From assembly GCF_015207005.2 (NCBI RefSeq), contig NZ_JADEXS020000001.1:2046001-2110000 (forward strand): a stretch of 64,000 nucleotides of DNA. The letters run 5' to 3'. This DNA comes from Desmonostoc muscorum LEGE 12446. Lineage in GTDB: Bacteria; Cyanobacteriota; Cyanobacteriia; Cyanobacteriales; Nostocaceae. The notes beneath the pieces were generated by a model. It was not told the origin of the DNA, searched no databases, and was given only the letters and a program-made list of their open reading frames with translations. Positions 8,242-16,644 of the stretch are shown in pieces. The first letter of the stretch is position 1, and every line of letters begins with the position of its first letter. The translations under genes and the position numbers were made by a program.

Positions 8242-9048
8242 ATGAAAACAGGCTTAAAACGTATTGAAGCAACTCTACACGATCTGAAGACTCGCGGCAG
8301 TGCTTCTGCTGGCGAAGCAGGAGATTCAACCAAACGGCCTTTCTCCTTTAGAATCAGCGTCACAGCTAACGAATCTACAGGAAGTACACAGACTTCATCT
8401 TCTGGGGATGGTGAAGCAAAGACACAAGAACAAACAGTTGGTCTTGGCGTCGATACTGAACAAAATTTATTTCCCCATCATGACTCTGTGCAAACCTTTC
8501 AAGCAGAAGATAATGGTAGCAAAACACCCAGCCTACCCAAGTTCAAAACTCCTAGCATCAGTAGCCATCGCCACGGAGCAAATCCGGGCTTGGCGATGAA
8601 TCTACTGCAAGAAATTCAGGAAAGTGTCGCTGGTTGGCAAACAGAACTACAAAATATTTTGCAGGAAATTCAGGATATTTACTTAGAAGGTCCAATTGTC
8701 AATGGCTGGTTAGAATGCAATCCCACCGAACCAGAACCAGGAGGAACTGCAACACTCCGCCATGCAGAAATTGACCGCCTCATGAACTATGTGGAAGAAA
8801 TTTGTGCCAATGGTGGGAAAGTATCCTACCAATCGTCTGCTACTAGCTATCGCCTCTGCGGTGTGGACGATTCTGGTAAAGTTTGGTCGCGCCCATGTCC
8901 AGCAGATCAGGTTCCTACTGTTAGCATAGCGATCGCCCGTTACCAAAAGTTACGTCAGCTGTTGGGGCGTAAGCAAACTTTAGAAACCCGTCTGGCTCAA
9001 CTTGCTCAAAGTCTTGTAGTTTTACATAGTCATATTCAACAAACGTGA
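8242..9048 (+). CDS. Unknown protein, cyanobacterial, with helical C-terminus
   Basis: Reading from ATG 8242 (MKTGLKRIEATLHDLKTRG) gives 268 residues; AGGA at 8235-8238 is close upstream. A start further upstream at TTG 8161 is open but gives an unconvincing N-terminus. The protein has an N-terminal short helix, a low-complexity Ser/Thr/Gln-rich linker (about residues 25-120), then a helical and mixed region (LLQEIQESVAGWQTELQNIL; GGTATLRHAEIDRLMNYVEE; VSYQSSATSYRLCGVDDSGKVWSRPCP) and a C-terminal coiled-coil-like segment (LRQLLGRKQTLETRLAQLAQ). I do not recognise a family. The region around YRLCGVDDSGKVWSRPC looks like a small folded core. Function is unknown. Confidence 0.68.
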   Translation: MKTGLKRIEATLHDLKTRGSASAGEAGDSTKRPFSFRISVTANESTGSTQTSSSGDGEAKTQEQTVGLGVDTEQNLFPHHDSVQTFQAEDNGSKTPSLPKFKTPSISSHRHGANPGLAMNLLQEIQESVAGWQTELQNILQEIQDIYLEGPIVNGWLECNPTEPEPGGTATLRHAEIDRLMNYVEEICANGGKVSYQSSATSYRLCGVDDSGKVWSRPCPADQVPTVSIAIARYQKLRQLLGRKQTLETRLAQLAQSLVVLHSHIQQT

Positions 9049-9229
9049 AGTTTTAAAGATTATTTCCGAAAAAACTCGGTTGGTGGGTGGATCAATTTTG
9101 GTTTAGATTAACGAAGAGTAAATGTGCATTAGATTTAAGATTTTAATCTAAAATCCCAAATCTGTCTTAGAAAGTTCTGATCTAAGGAAGCCTGAGCTCA
9201 GACTTTCCGCAAAATCCCAAATTAAATCT

Positions 9230-10162
9230 ATGCCAGATATCCAAATCTCTGCCATTATCTGTACCCACAATCGAGATACCTACTTAGGGGCTGCAATTGA
9301 TAGTCTTTTAGCGCAGGATTTTGCTGCTAATTTTGAAGTTGTAGTAGTTGATAATGGGTCTAGCGATCGCACCCGTGAAGTAGTAGAACAAAGGGCTGAC
9401 AATCCTCGCCTGAAGTATGTCTTTGAACCCACCATCGGTTTATCTGTTGCCCGCAACACCGGGGCAAAAGTGGCTAGTGGTGATATTCTGGCTTATCTAG
9501 ATGACGATGCCGTTGCGAGCCAGGGCTGGCTACAAGTTTTATATTTTGCCTATTACAATAACTCTAAACTAGCGATCGCAGGCGGCAAAGTCACTCTCAT
9601 CTGGCCCGAAGGAATCCAACAACCAAGGTGGCTATCCTCAGGACTAACTGAAAATCTGGGTGCATACGACTTGGGCGATGATATCGTTTACATTCAGCAA
9701 CCTGGCTCAACACCGAGAGGCTTAAATTACTCCATCCGTCGCAGTTTCTTAGAAGAAATTGGAGGTTTCGATCGTCATCTTGGTCGAGTGGGGAAAAATT
9801 TATTATCTAACGAAGAACTACAAATGACCGAATTTGCCCTACAACGTGGTTGGCAAGTCGCTTATCTTCCCGAAGCACTAGTCGCTCACAATGTTGCTCC
9901 AGAACGCCTGCAACGCTCTTGGTTTTTAAACCGAGGCTGGTGGCAAGGTATCAGCGAGTGCTATCGAGAACAACTCGCTGGCAAAGCTGGTATCGCTCAA
10001 TTGCAGCGAGGTAGCGAACGATTTGTGCGCGGCTTGTACAAATCATTGCAATATTTTTGGGACCCAGCAGAACGGTTTGATAAATTTGTGTATGCTTATG
10101 GTCAAATTGGCTACTTAAATGCCGCTATTCAAGGCCTTTTATCCACATCAAATAAGAAGTAA
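9230..10162 (+). CDS. Glycosyltransferase family 2 (GT-A fold)
   Basis: A 310-residue inverting GT-2 enzyme that transfers a sugar from a nucleotide donor. The nucleotide-binding start ISAIICTHNRDTYLGAAIDSLL (residues 6-27), VVVVDNGSSDRTREV (37-51), the metal-binding acidic motif ILAYLDDDAVAS (about 86-97) and the acceptor-side segment LSNEELQMTEFALQRGW (about 198-214) match the family. No membrane helices are evident. It begins a three-gene plus-strand cluster (second GT-2 after 23 nt, then a WcaF-like acetyltransferase), so it probably acts in exopolysaccharide assembly, perhaps the hormogonium polysaccharide. The specific sugar is unknown. Confidence 0.9.
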   Translation: MPDIQISAIICTHNRDTYLGAAIDSLLAQDFAANFEVVVVDNGSSDRTREVVEQRADNPRLKYVFEPTIGLSVARNTGAKVASGDILAYLDDDAVASQGWLQVLYFAYYNNSKLAIAGGKVTLIWPEGIQQPRWLSSGLTENLGAYDLGDDIVYIQQPGSTPRGLNYSIRRSFLEEIGGFDRHLGRVGKNLLSNEELQMTEFALQRGWQVAYLPEALVAHNVAPERLQRSWFLNRGWWQGISECYREQLAGKAGIAQLQRGSERFVRGLYKSLQYFWDPAERFDKFVYAYGQIGYLNAAIQGLLSTSNKK

Positions 10163-10185
10163 CGAATATCATAAATTATACTCAT

Positions 10186-11142
10186 ATGTCATCTAAAATA
10201 CCAGTTTCCGTATTAATTCCAGCAAAAAACGAACAAGTCAACTTGCCAGCTTGTCTCACTAGTCTCAGCAGAGCAGATGAAATATTTGTAGTCGATTCTC
10301 AAAGTACAGATAATAGTGTTGAAATTGCTAAAAGTTATGGTGCAAATGTCGTCCAATTTAAATTCAATGGACACTGGCCTAAAAAGAAAAATTGGTCTTT
10401 AGATAATCTACCTTTTCGCAACGAATGGGTGCTAATCGTAGATTGCGATGAACGCATCACTCCCGAACTTTGGCAAGAAATTGAGCAAGCAATTCATGAC
10501 CAGGAATATACTGGTTATTACCTCAATCGCCGGGTATTTTTCTTAGGAAAATGGATTCGCTATGGTGGTAAATATCCCGATTGGAATCTGCGTTTATTTA
10601 AGCATCAAAAAGGGCGCTACGAAAACCTACATACAGAAGATATTCCCAACACTGGTGACAACGAAGTTCACGAACATGTAATTTTGCAGGGAAAAGTTGG
10701 GTATCTCAAAAATGATATGCTCCACGAAGACTTCCGCGACCTTTATCATTGGTTAGAACGGCACAACCGCTATTCAAACTGGGAAGCCCGGGTTTATTTT
10801 AATATTCTCACAGGTCAAGATGATAGCGGCACCATTGGGGCAAATTTATTTGGTGATGCAGTGCAACGCAAGCGCTTTTTGAAAAAAGTATGGGTACATT
10901 TGCCATTTAAACCCATTTTGCGATTTGTGTTATTTTATATCATCCAACGCGGTTTTTTGGATGGCAAAGCCGGATATATATATGCACGTTTGTTGAGTCA
11001 ATATGAATATCAAATTGGCGTTAAACTTTACGAATTACGGAGCTGTGGTGGTCATCTAAATACTGCAAGTACACCAAAGCAGGAAGTTCTTGAGCAGGGG
11101 AGCAGAGGGGTAGAGGGAAAGCTATTGACCATTGACTCCTAA
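10186..11142 (+). CDS. Glycosyltransferase family 2, WaaE/KdtX-like
   Basis: A 318-residue GT-2 protein. Motifs: VSVLIPAKNEQVNLPACLTSL (residues 7-27), EIFVVDSQSTDNSVEIAKSYG (33-53), KKKNWSLDNL with the conserved lysine/asparagine used for acceptor orientation, and LIVDCDERITPEL (83-96), the D-x-D/E-R motif typical of the lipopolysaccharide core WaaE branch. The following GGKYPDWNLRLFKHQKGRYEN and HEDFRDLYHWLERHNRYS segments are also characteristic of that branch. The gene lies 23 nt after the previous GT gene and 96 nt before the acetyltransferase gene. The last ~25 residues run into repeat-like DNA (GGGGAGCAGAGGGG) and may be a recent extension of the C-terminus. Function in capsule/exopolysaccharide synthesis is inferred from context. 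Confidence 0.9.
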   Translation: MSSKIPVSVLIPAKNEQVNLPACLTSLSRADEIFVVDSQSTDNSVEIAKSYGANVVQFKFNGHWPKKKNWSLDNLPFRNEWVLIVDCDERITPELWQEIEQAIHDQEYTGYYLNRRVFFLGKWIRYGGKYPDWNLRLFKHQKGRYENLHTEDIPNTGDNEVHEHVILQGKVGYLKNDMLHEDFRDLYHWLERHNRYSNWEARVYFNILTGQDDSGTIGANLFGDAVQRKRFLKKVWVHLPFKPILRFVLFYIIQRGFLDGKAGYIYARLLSQYEYQIGVKLYELRSCGGHLNTASTPKQEVLEQGSRGVEGKLLTIDS

Positions 11143-11238
11143 TTCTGGCAATTTTAGATTTTGAATTTTGAATTTTGGATTGAAGGAAAAATTGAAAATC
11201 TAAAATCTTAAAATCTAAAATCTAAAATCTAAAATTGA

Positions 11239-11820
11239 ATGACTAATGACAAACCTTTCGTAGATTTACGCAAATATGACCAATCTTGGTTCCATCGCGG
11301 GCGTCCAGGTTGGTACATTTTATTATGGTGGTTTGTACAAGCGATCGCCTTTCCCCTGACTCCTCAACCGTTAAATATTCTACGTTGTACTCTACTACGA
11401 TTATTTGGCGCTCGTATCGGCAAAGGCGTATTAATTCGACCCACCGCCCGTTTTACTTATCCTTGGAAAGTTACCATAGGCAACTACAGTTGGATTGGAG
11501 ATAACGTAGTTTTATACAGCCTCGATCAAATTAACATCGGTGAACATTGCGTAATTTCCCAGAAAAGTTACCTATGTACTGGTAGTCATGATATCCAAGA
11601 CCCTACCTTTGGCTTGAAAACTGCGAGTATCACCATTGAGAATGGCGCATGGGTGGCGACAGATTGTTTCATTGGACCGGGAGTCAAAATTGGGGCTAAT
11701 GCCGTTATTGGCGCTCGTAGTAGTGTTTTTAGTAGTATGCCCTCTGGGCAAGTTTGTTGGGGAAGCCCTTGTCGTCCCAATAAAATCCGGATAAAACTCG
11801 ATCCTGTCACAACTCCGTGA
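11239..11820 (+). CDS. WcaF-like acetyltransferase, possibly HpsU
   Basis: A 193-residue left-handed beta-helix acetyltransferase of the colanic-acid WcaF group. Family signatures: SWFHRGRPGWYILLWWFVQ (residues 15-33), LTPQPLNILRCTLLRLFGA, IGKGVLIRPTARFTYPWKV and the hexapeptide-repeat run IGDNVVLYSLDQINIG, VISQKSYLCTGSHDIQDPTF, IENGAWVATDCFIGPGVKIG, AVIGARSSVF, which includes the conserved catalytic-type histidine in TGSHD. It O-acetylates sugar residues of an exported polysaccharide. It is the last gene of the two-GT cluster. Nostocales have an acetyltransferase of this type called HpsU linked to hormogonium polysaccharide; that identity is plausible but unproven here. The upstream 90 nt are AAAATCTA-type repeats, and the start at ATG 11239 (MTNDKPFVDLRKYD) fits the family. 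Confidence 0.9.
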   Translation: MTNDKPFVDLRKYDQSWFHRGRPGWYILLWWFVQAIAFPLTPQPLNILRCTLLRLFGARIGKGVLIRPTARFTYPWKVTIGNYSWIGDNVVLYSLDQINIGEHCVISQKSYLCTGSHDIQDPTFGLKTASITIENGAWVATDCFIGPGVKIGANAVIGARSSVFSSMPSGQVCWGSPCRPNKIRIKLDPVTTP

Positions 11821-11838
11821 TTTATTTAAATAGACATT

Positions 11839-11870
11839 GTAGGGTAGCACAGCTAGTTGTGCTACCCTAC
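11839..11870. repeat. 32-nt inverted repeat, terminator-like
   Basis: Arms GTAGGGTAGCACA and TGTGCTACCCTAC with a 6-nt centre GCTAGT, 18 nt after the acetyltransferase stop codon. It is a member of the palindrome family seen at 7913, 40036 and 47958, and may also end transcription here, although no T-run follows. Confidence 0.75.
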
Positions 11871-12648
11871 AGGTTAAAGTAAGACACTCGATAAATCGCC
11901 GTCTGTACGAAAGATTGATTATTGTAGAGACGGCGATTTATCGCGTCTGGGGACGGCGATTTATCGCGTCTGGGAATTTATTTAAATTTTAATCCCTAGT
12001 TTGGATTGAATATTAATCGCAAATATTTTATTTATTCTGACAGTGTTATAGCCAGGAAAATTGACAAATAAATTTAGATATATATTTGGAGTGCTGGCTT
12101 ACACACTTCGTTAAACATTCGTCAAATTGCTAATCATCAAACTCAAAAGATTTTTATTAAGCAGTTATAGGTAAAATCGGCGAGCTAAAATTGCAAGTAG
12201 TGTGATCTGACCCAGACATCGCCTACTATTGAATTCTAAACTTGCAGTTCTTTAACTTAGAGAGTATGTACTTTTTATACACATAAAGTTAATAAAGTAC
12301 AGCAACTGTGTTAGTACTTACGCGCTCAGATCCCCCAACCCCCTTAAAAAATGGGGCTTTGTAAGTTCCATCCTTTTTAAGCACAGTAAGATCTAGGCTT
12401 CAGTGCGTAAGTCCTATATGTTTCAAAACTAGGCATAAAACCTGTTTTAATTACCAATTATGACTTGGAGAATTCCCTTTTAACTAATGGATGTATTTTA
12501 TACAAAGTCTGCTTGAAATATGTAGGCATTTTCTGGAGAGAGTTTACTTTTAATTAAATCTTTTAACTTTCAAGTACACAATTCGTGCATATCTCAAAAA
12601 TTTGGCAGAAGATGTGATATCCAAAATTAGCAATAATCATAAGTAACT
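11871..12648. other. Intergenic region with dispersed GATTTATCGC repeats
   Basis: About 780 nt with no convincing gene. Around 11888-11971, GATAAATCGCCGTCT is followed by two direct copies of AGACGGCGATTTATCGCGTCT-like sequence (21-mer with a self-complementary part). A GATCCCCCAACCCCCTTAAA fragment sits near 12330. The remainder is AT-rich and probably holds the promoter of the hybrid kinase gene. Confidence 0.6.
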
Positions 12649-15045
12649 ATGAATTTTAATAAAAATGAAAATAATGTCATTTTAATAGTGGATGATATTC
12701 CTACTAATTTAAAAATATTGTGCGACTTGTTAGAAAATTCTGGCTTTAAAGTTTTAGTAGCTGAAGATGGAGAAAGTACAGTAAAAATCGCAGAATATGC
12801 TTTACCTGACTTGATTTTATTGGATGTAATATTGCCAGGAATCGACGGTTTTGAAACTTGTCGAATTTTGAAAAACAATCCAGCTACTCAAGATATTCCC
12901 GTAATATTCATCAGTGCCCTTACTGATAAGATAGATAAAGTCAAAGGTTTGAATATTGGTGCAGTAGATTACATCACAAAACCCCTAGAAAATCAAGAGG
13001 TATTAGCTAGGGTAAATATCCATTTAAGCTTACGAAACCTGACAAAAAAACTCACAGAACAAAATGACCGTTTGGAGGTGGAAATCTTTGAGCGCCAGCG
13101 AGTGGAGGAGAAACTGCGATGTCATTCAGCAGCATTAGGCGAATGGAATAATCGTTATCAGGCACTAATTCAGGCAAGTGGTCAGATTCTCTACGATTGG
13201 AACTTGGATACAAACGATATCAAATATGGTGGAAATGTAGAGGGAATATTAGGTTATTCCATGTCTGAGATTTCGGGAGGTTTAAACCGTTGGTTAGAGT
13301 TAGTTCATCCTGAAGATAGAAACGTATTTAATGAAGAGATTGACCGCGTTTTATCTACAAAAGATCGATTCCACCTAGAATTTCGCGTATGTCGCAAAGA
13401 TAGCACTTACATCACAATTGAGGACAACGGATATATCTTTTTAGACTCTACAGGCAAAGTTACTCGGATGGCAGGCTTTGTCATTGATATTAGTGAACAG
13501 CAAGTCGCGCTGCGGGAACGGAAGCACGCAGAACAAAAAATTCGTGAGCAAGCTGCTTTACTTGACATCACTACAGATGCGATTCTCGTTCAAGATTTGG
13601 GTAACCAAATTCAATTTTGGAATAAAGGAGCTGAACATTTCTACGGTTGGATGGCAGAAGAAGCTTTGGGTAAGAATGCTAATCAGCTTTTATATCGTAA
13701 ACAAAGCTTTTGCCAACTGAAAAATATTCAGAAAACTTTAGCTGACAGTGGTTCGTGGGAAGGTGAGCTACATCAAGTCACAAAACAAGGCCAAGAGATG
13801 ATAGTTGCTAGCCGCTGGACACTTGTAAATGATGAAGAAGGGCAAGCTAAATCTATTCTCATTGTCAACTCTGACATTACAGAAAAAAAACAACTCGAAG
13901 CCCAATTTCTCCGCGCTCAGCGGATGGAAAGTCTGGGCACATTAGCAAGTGGTATCGCCCATGACCTCAACAATGCACTGACACCCATCATGATGACAAT
14001 GCAACTTATAGAAGCAAAACTTCCGGATGAAAAAAGTCATCAATGGCTGGGAATTATGGAAACAAATGTCAAGCGTGCAGCAGATTTAGTTAAACAAGTG
14101 CTGTGGTTTTCACGCGGTTCTGTAGGTAATTTTAAAACATTACAGGTGCGGAATTTAATTTCGGAAATAGAAAATATTGTTAAACAAACATTTTCCAGAG
14201 CTATTGAAATTCGCATTGATATTCCTACACAAAACTTGTGGAATATCTTTGGTGATGCTACTCAGCTGCACCAAGTTTTGATGAACCTGTGTATTAATGC
14301 CCGTGATGCTATGCCTGATGGGGGTATTCTGGGGATTTCTGCAAAGAATTTTTGGGTTGATAGCCACTATGCTCGGATGAATATTGATGCTAAGGTGGGT
14401 TCTTATGTGATGATTACCGTCTCTGATACAGGTACAGGAATACCCAGAGAAATAGTAGATAGAATTTTTGAACCATTTTTCACGACCAAAGAAGTGGGTA
14501 AAGGCACAGGGCTTGGTCTTTCAACAGTGCTTGGGATCATCAAAAGCCACAGCGGTTTCGTAAATGTAGTTACTGAAGTCAGCAAAGGCACAGAATTTCA
14601 AGTTTGCTTACCCGTCACTCAAACAATCGAAACAGATAGTAAATTATCTCGAGAAAGTGAATTACCTCCAGGGCATGGAGAATTGATTTTGGTTGTTGAT
14701 GATGAAGATTCAATTCGAGAAATTACTAAAACCTGGTTGGAACAAAATGGCTATAAAGTTATAGTGGCTAATGATGGTATTGATGCGATCGCACTTTACA
14801 CAAAACATCAACAAGATATTAGTGTGCTGTTGATTGATATGATGATGCCATGCATGGATGGACCAACAACTGTCAATGTCTTGAAAAAAATTAATCCAGA
14901 CATCAAAATTATTGGTGTTAGTGGCCTAGCCTCCAACCATGAAATGATTAAAACCCTTGGTAAAAGCGTCAAAACCTTTTTATCCAAGCCCTACACTTCA
15001 TATGACTTGTTAAGAAATTTACAGATGGTGCTTAATACAAAGTAG
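12649..15045 (+). CDS. Hybrid histidine kinase: REC-PAS-PAS-HisKA-HATPase-REC
   Basis: A 798-residue soluble sensor kinase with receivers at both ends. REC1 (about residues 9-125) has the acidic pocket IVDDIPTN and phospho-acceptor Asp59 (LLDVILPG). A coiled coil (130-165) follows. PAS1 is at about 170-285 (YDWNLDTNDIKYGGNVEGILG, then PEDRNVFNEEI), and PAS2 at about 300-415 (LLDITTDAILVQDLG). HisKA carries SGIAHDLNNALTP with phospho-His438; the ATPase has NLCINARDAM, DTGTGIPREI and GKGTGLGLST. REC2 (about 675-798) has VVDDED and Asp730. No membrane segment is present, so the stimulus is cytoplasmic or arrives through REC1 phosphorylation. The gene stands alone with no partner regulator nearby. 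All catalytic residues are intact. Confidence 0.95.
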   Translation: MNFNKNENNVILIVDDIPTNLKILCDLLENSGFKVLVAEDGESTVKIAEYALPDLILLDVILPGIDGFETCRILKNNPATQDIPVIFISALTDKIDKVKGLNIGAVDYITKPLENQEVLARVNIHLSLRNLTKKLTEQNDRLEVEIFERQRVEEKLRCHSAALGEWNNRYQALIQASGQILYDWNLDTNDIKYGGNVEGILGYSMSEISGGLNRWLELVHPEDRNVFNEEIDRVLSTKDRFHLEFRVCRKDSTYITIEDNGYIFLDSTGKVTRMAGFVIDISEQQVALRERKHAEQKIREQAALLDITTDAILVQDLGNQIQFWNKGAEHFYGWMAEEALGKNANQLLYRKQSFCQLKNIQKTLADSGSWEGELHQVTKQGQEMIVASRWTLVNDEEGQAKSILIVNSDITEKKQLEAQFLRAQRMESLGTLASGIAHDLNNALTPIMMTMQLIEAKLPDEKSHQWLGIMETNVKRAADLVKQVLWFSRGSVGNFKTLQVRNLISEIENIVKQTFSRAIEIRIDIPTQNLWNIFGDATQLHQVLMNLCINARDAMPDGGILGISAKNFWVDSHYARMNIDAKVGSYVMITVSDTGTGIPREIVDRIFEPFFTTKEVGKGTGLGLSTVLGIIKSHSGFVNVVTEVSKGTEFQVCLPVTQTIETDSKLSRESELPPGHGELILVVDDEDSIREITKTWLEQNGYKVIVANDGIDAIALYTKHQQDISVLLIDMMMPCMDGPTTVNVLKKINPDIKIIGVSGLASNHEMIKTLGKSVKTFLSKPYTSYDLLRNLQMVLNTK

Positions 15046-15090
15046 ATTGGGCATTGGGCATTGGGCATAAGTCAATAATCAATAGTTCTT

Positions 15091-15174
15091 CTTCCCCTGC
15101 TCCCCCTGCTCCCCCTGCTCCCCCTGCCCCATGCCCCATGCCCCATGCCCCATACCCCATCTCCCTCATCCCCC
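15091..15174. repeat. C-rich short tandem repeats
   Basis: Tandem CTCCCCCTG (9-mer) units followed by CCCCATG (7-mer) units, then CTCCCTCATC. Noncoding low-complexity DNA between the kinase and the 15221 gene; typical of Nostoc spacers. Confidence 0.8.
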
Positions 15175-15220
15175 AATGAGTGGTAATATGTTCTCATGGC
15201 TGCTCTAATCCTTGCTATTG

Positions 15221-15709
15221 ATGAACAAATTATTGGATGAAACGCTGTCAATCAAAATTGCTCAACGCATAAACAGCAGAGCTAGCACCCCGTTTGATAA
15301 TGCTTACAAAGCAGCATTGTCTACCGAGGGAGCAAGATATGTTCAAGGATTTTTAACTTTTGCTGGAAAGCCATACAGACCAATTGAACACAGTTGGATT
15401 GAGGTAGGTGATACTTCCAGCAATGACTCTTTTATACGCATTATCGATCCCACATTACCGCACCTGAACAAAAATCCTCAAGAACTTTGGTACTTTGCTG
15501 CACAAAAGCTGACGGTGAAAAAACTGAAAGCCATTATTGAAGAATCAAAAGAAGATTATCCAGAAGACGATCCGTTACCTATTTATGGTGACCCACCTTA
15601 TGAATATTACGGTGATGTGATGTTAGGTGGTCAAGACTATTTAGCAGCATATCAAGCAGCGGCAGCTAAATGTAAAGAAATTAATGAACTTAACCCTGAG
15701 AGAAACTAA
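15221..15709 (+). CDS. Unknown 162-aa protein
   Basis: Starting from ATG 15221 (MNKLLDETLSIKIAQRIN) the protein has 162 residues. It shows a mixed fold: a helix at the N-terminus, LSTEGARYVQGFLTFAGKPYRPIEHSWIEVGD (about residues 31-62), in which His and Trp follow a beta region, a strongly acidic section near 110-125 (EESKEDYPEDDPLPIYGDPPYEYYGDVMLGG) and a C-terminal helix (DYLAAYQAAAAKCKEI). The Y-x-x-G-F and E-H-S-W-I-E pattern recalls small proteins that are predicted to have a cysteine-peptidase-like fold, but I cannot assign a family. The coding composition is normal for the host. No close neighbours share its strand or suggest a role. Confidence 0.65.
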   Translation: MNKLLDETLSIKIAQRINSRASTPFDNAYKAALSTEGARYVQGFLTFAGKPYRPIEHSWIEVGDTSSNDSFIRIIDPTLPHLNKNPQELWYFAAQKLTVKKLKAIIEESKEDYPEDDPLPIYGDPPYEYYGDVMLGGQDYLAAYQAAAAKCKEINELNPERN

Positions 15710-15882
15710 TACAATTTTGAATTTTAGATTTTAGATTTTGGATTATAGGACTTACGCAATACTAAGCTAAACCACATCTAGTTTGCATAATTTGAAATTG
15801 TACATTTCTTGTGGGGTGGGCGTCTCGCCCGCCCAGTATATGCAAGTTAAATGTGGAACAGCTTACTCGGTTAAGAATATTT

Positions 15883-15957
15883 GTAGGTTGGGTTGAGGCA
15901 ATGCGTTACCCAACAAATCCCGCAAAATGTTGGGTTTCGTTCCTCAACCCAACCTAC
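15883..15957. repeat. 75-nt inverted repeat, 16-bp arms
   Basis: Perfect arms GTAGGTTGGGTTGAGG and CCTCAACCCAACCTAC surround an inner pair TTACCCAACA/TGTTGGGTTT. The whole can fold as a two-part hairpin. A MITE- or REP-like dispersed element; fragments of the same GTTGGGTTTCG sequence recur near 52840. Confidence 0.8.
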
Positions 15958-16044
15958 ATATTTTTATTTTTTCGGCAAAACTTACGCAGTATTGAGGACT
16001 TACGCATCGACAATAAAGATAAAATATGGGTCATTGTAAAAACC

Positions 16045-16090
16045 ACATCTGTCGTAGGGACAATTCATGAATTGCCCCTACGACAGATGT
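16045..16090. repeat. 46-nt inverted repeat
   Basis: ACATCTGTCGTAGGG pairs with CCCTACGACAGATGT around a central CAATTCATGAATTG palindrome with one mismatch pair (A against C at the junction). Located 39 nt beyond the stop of the SnoaL-like gene on the minus strand, so it may serve as its terminator. Confidence 0.8.
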
Positions 16091-16128
16091 ATTTACCAAA
16101 TTCATAATTCTGAATTCTGAACTCTCTT

Positions 16129-16524
16129 TTAATATGATTTTCCATCACTACCAAAATATTCCCGATAGCCACAAATTTTGTCTCCACGCACATCAAAGGA
16201 AACTGCTACTCGATTTTTGTAAGGTTGTCCGAACAAAAGTCCTTCATCACGAAATTCAAAGACAGCGGTTGTTTCATTGCTGGTAACACGGTCTAGGCCA
16301 GTTAGCTTCAAACCACTGAAGGATTCAGAAACATACTCAAAAAATTCTCTTGCTCGGTCTTTTCCCACATTCAAACCGTGGAATTTTCCCATAGGAAACC
16401 AAAGGGTAAAATCTTCTGAGAGCATATCTAATAATGCTTCCCATTCACCTGTTGCTATACCGTGTGTCAGATTCTCAAATGCCTGGTGAGCAACTTTTAA
16501 AGTATTTTCTGAATTTTGTGTCAT
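16129..16524 (-). CDS. SnoaL-like / NTF2-fold family protein
   Basis: A 131-residue protein with the cone-shaped NTF2/SnoaL fold pattern: helix AHQAFENLTHGIATGEWEALLDMLSEDF (about residues 12-39), strand FTLWFPMGKFHG, helix DRAREFFEYVSESF, then strands LTGLDRVTSNETTAVFEFRDEGL and RVAVSFDVRGDKICGYREYFG. This fold covers polyketide cyclases, isomerases and binding proteins; no catalytic set can be assigned, so the reaction is open. It is divergent from the DUF4437 cupin gene, with a 120-nt shared promoter region (16525-16644). The pairing with that gene and the maleate-isomerase-like gene suggests small-molecule metabolism or detoxification. Confidence 0.85.
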   Translation of the reverse strand: MTQNSENTLKVAHQAFENLTHGIATGEWEALLDMLSEDFTLWFPMGKFHGLNVGKDRAREFFEYVSESFSGLKLTGLDRVTSNETTAVFEFRDEGLLFGQPYKNRVAVSFDVRGDKICGYREYFGSDGKSY

Positions 16525-16644
16525 TGTAGTTCCCGTTTAATATCTAACTCTTATACAATTTTGGTTTTTATGTTTTAAAATTACTAGCAGTAGTTACCTT
16601 GAAATAGTTACATATATTGCATAATTTACACATAATTTAATGAA

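Larger units (their letters stand above)
15710..16128. other. Noncoding region with MITE-like inverted repeats
   Basis: About 420 nt without a gene. It contains GATTTTAGATTTTAGATTTTGGATT repeats cut by GGACTTACGCAATACTAAG motifs (repeated near 15970 and 15990), a 75-nt inverted repeat (15883-15957) and a 46-nt one (16045-16090). Open frames here simply cross these elements. Confidence 0.65.

Noticed and set aside
15811..16107. 98-codon frame in the MITE-like region
   Set aside because: It crosses two inverted repeats and ends in one of them; no protein-like pattern.
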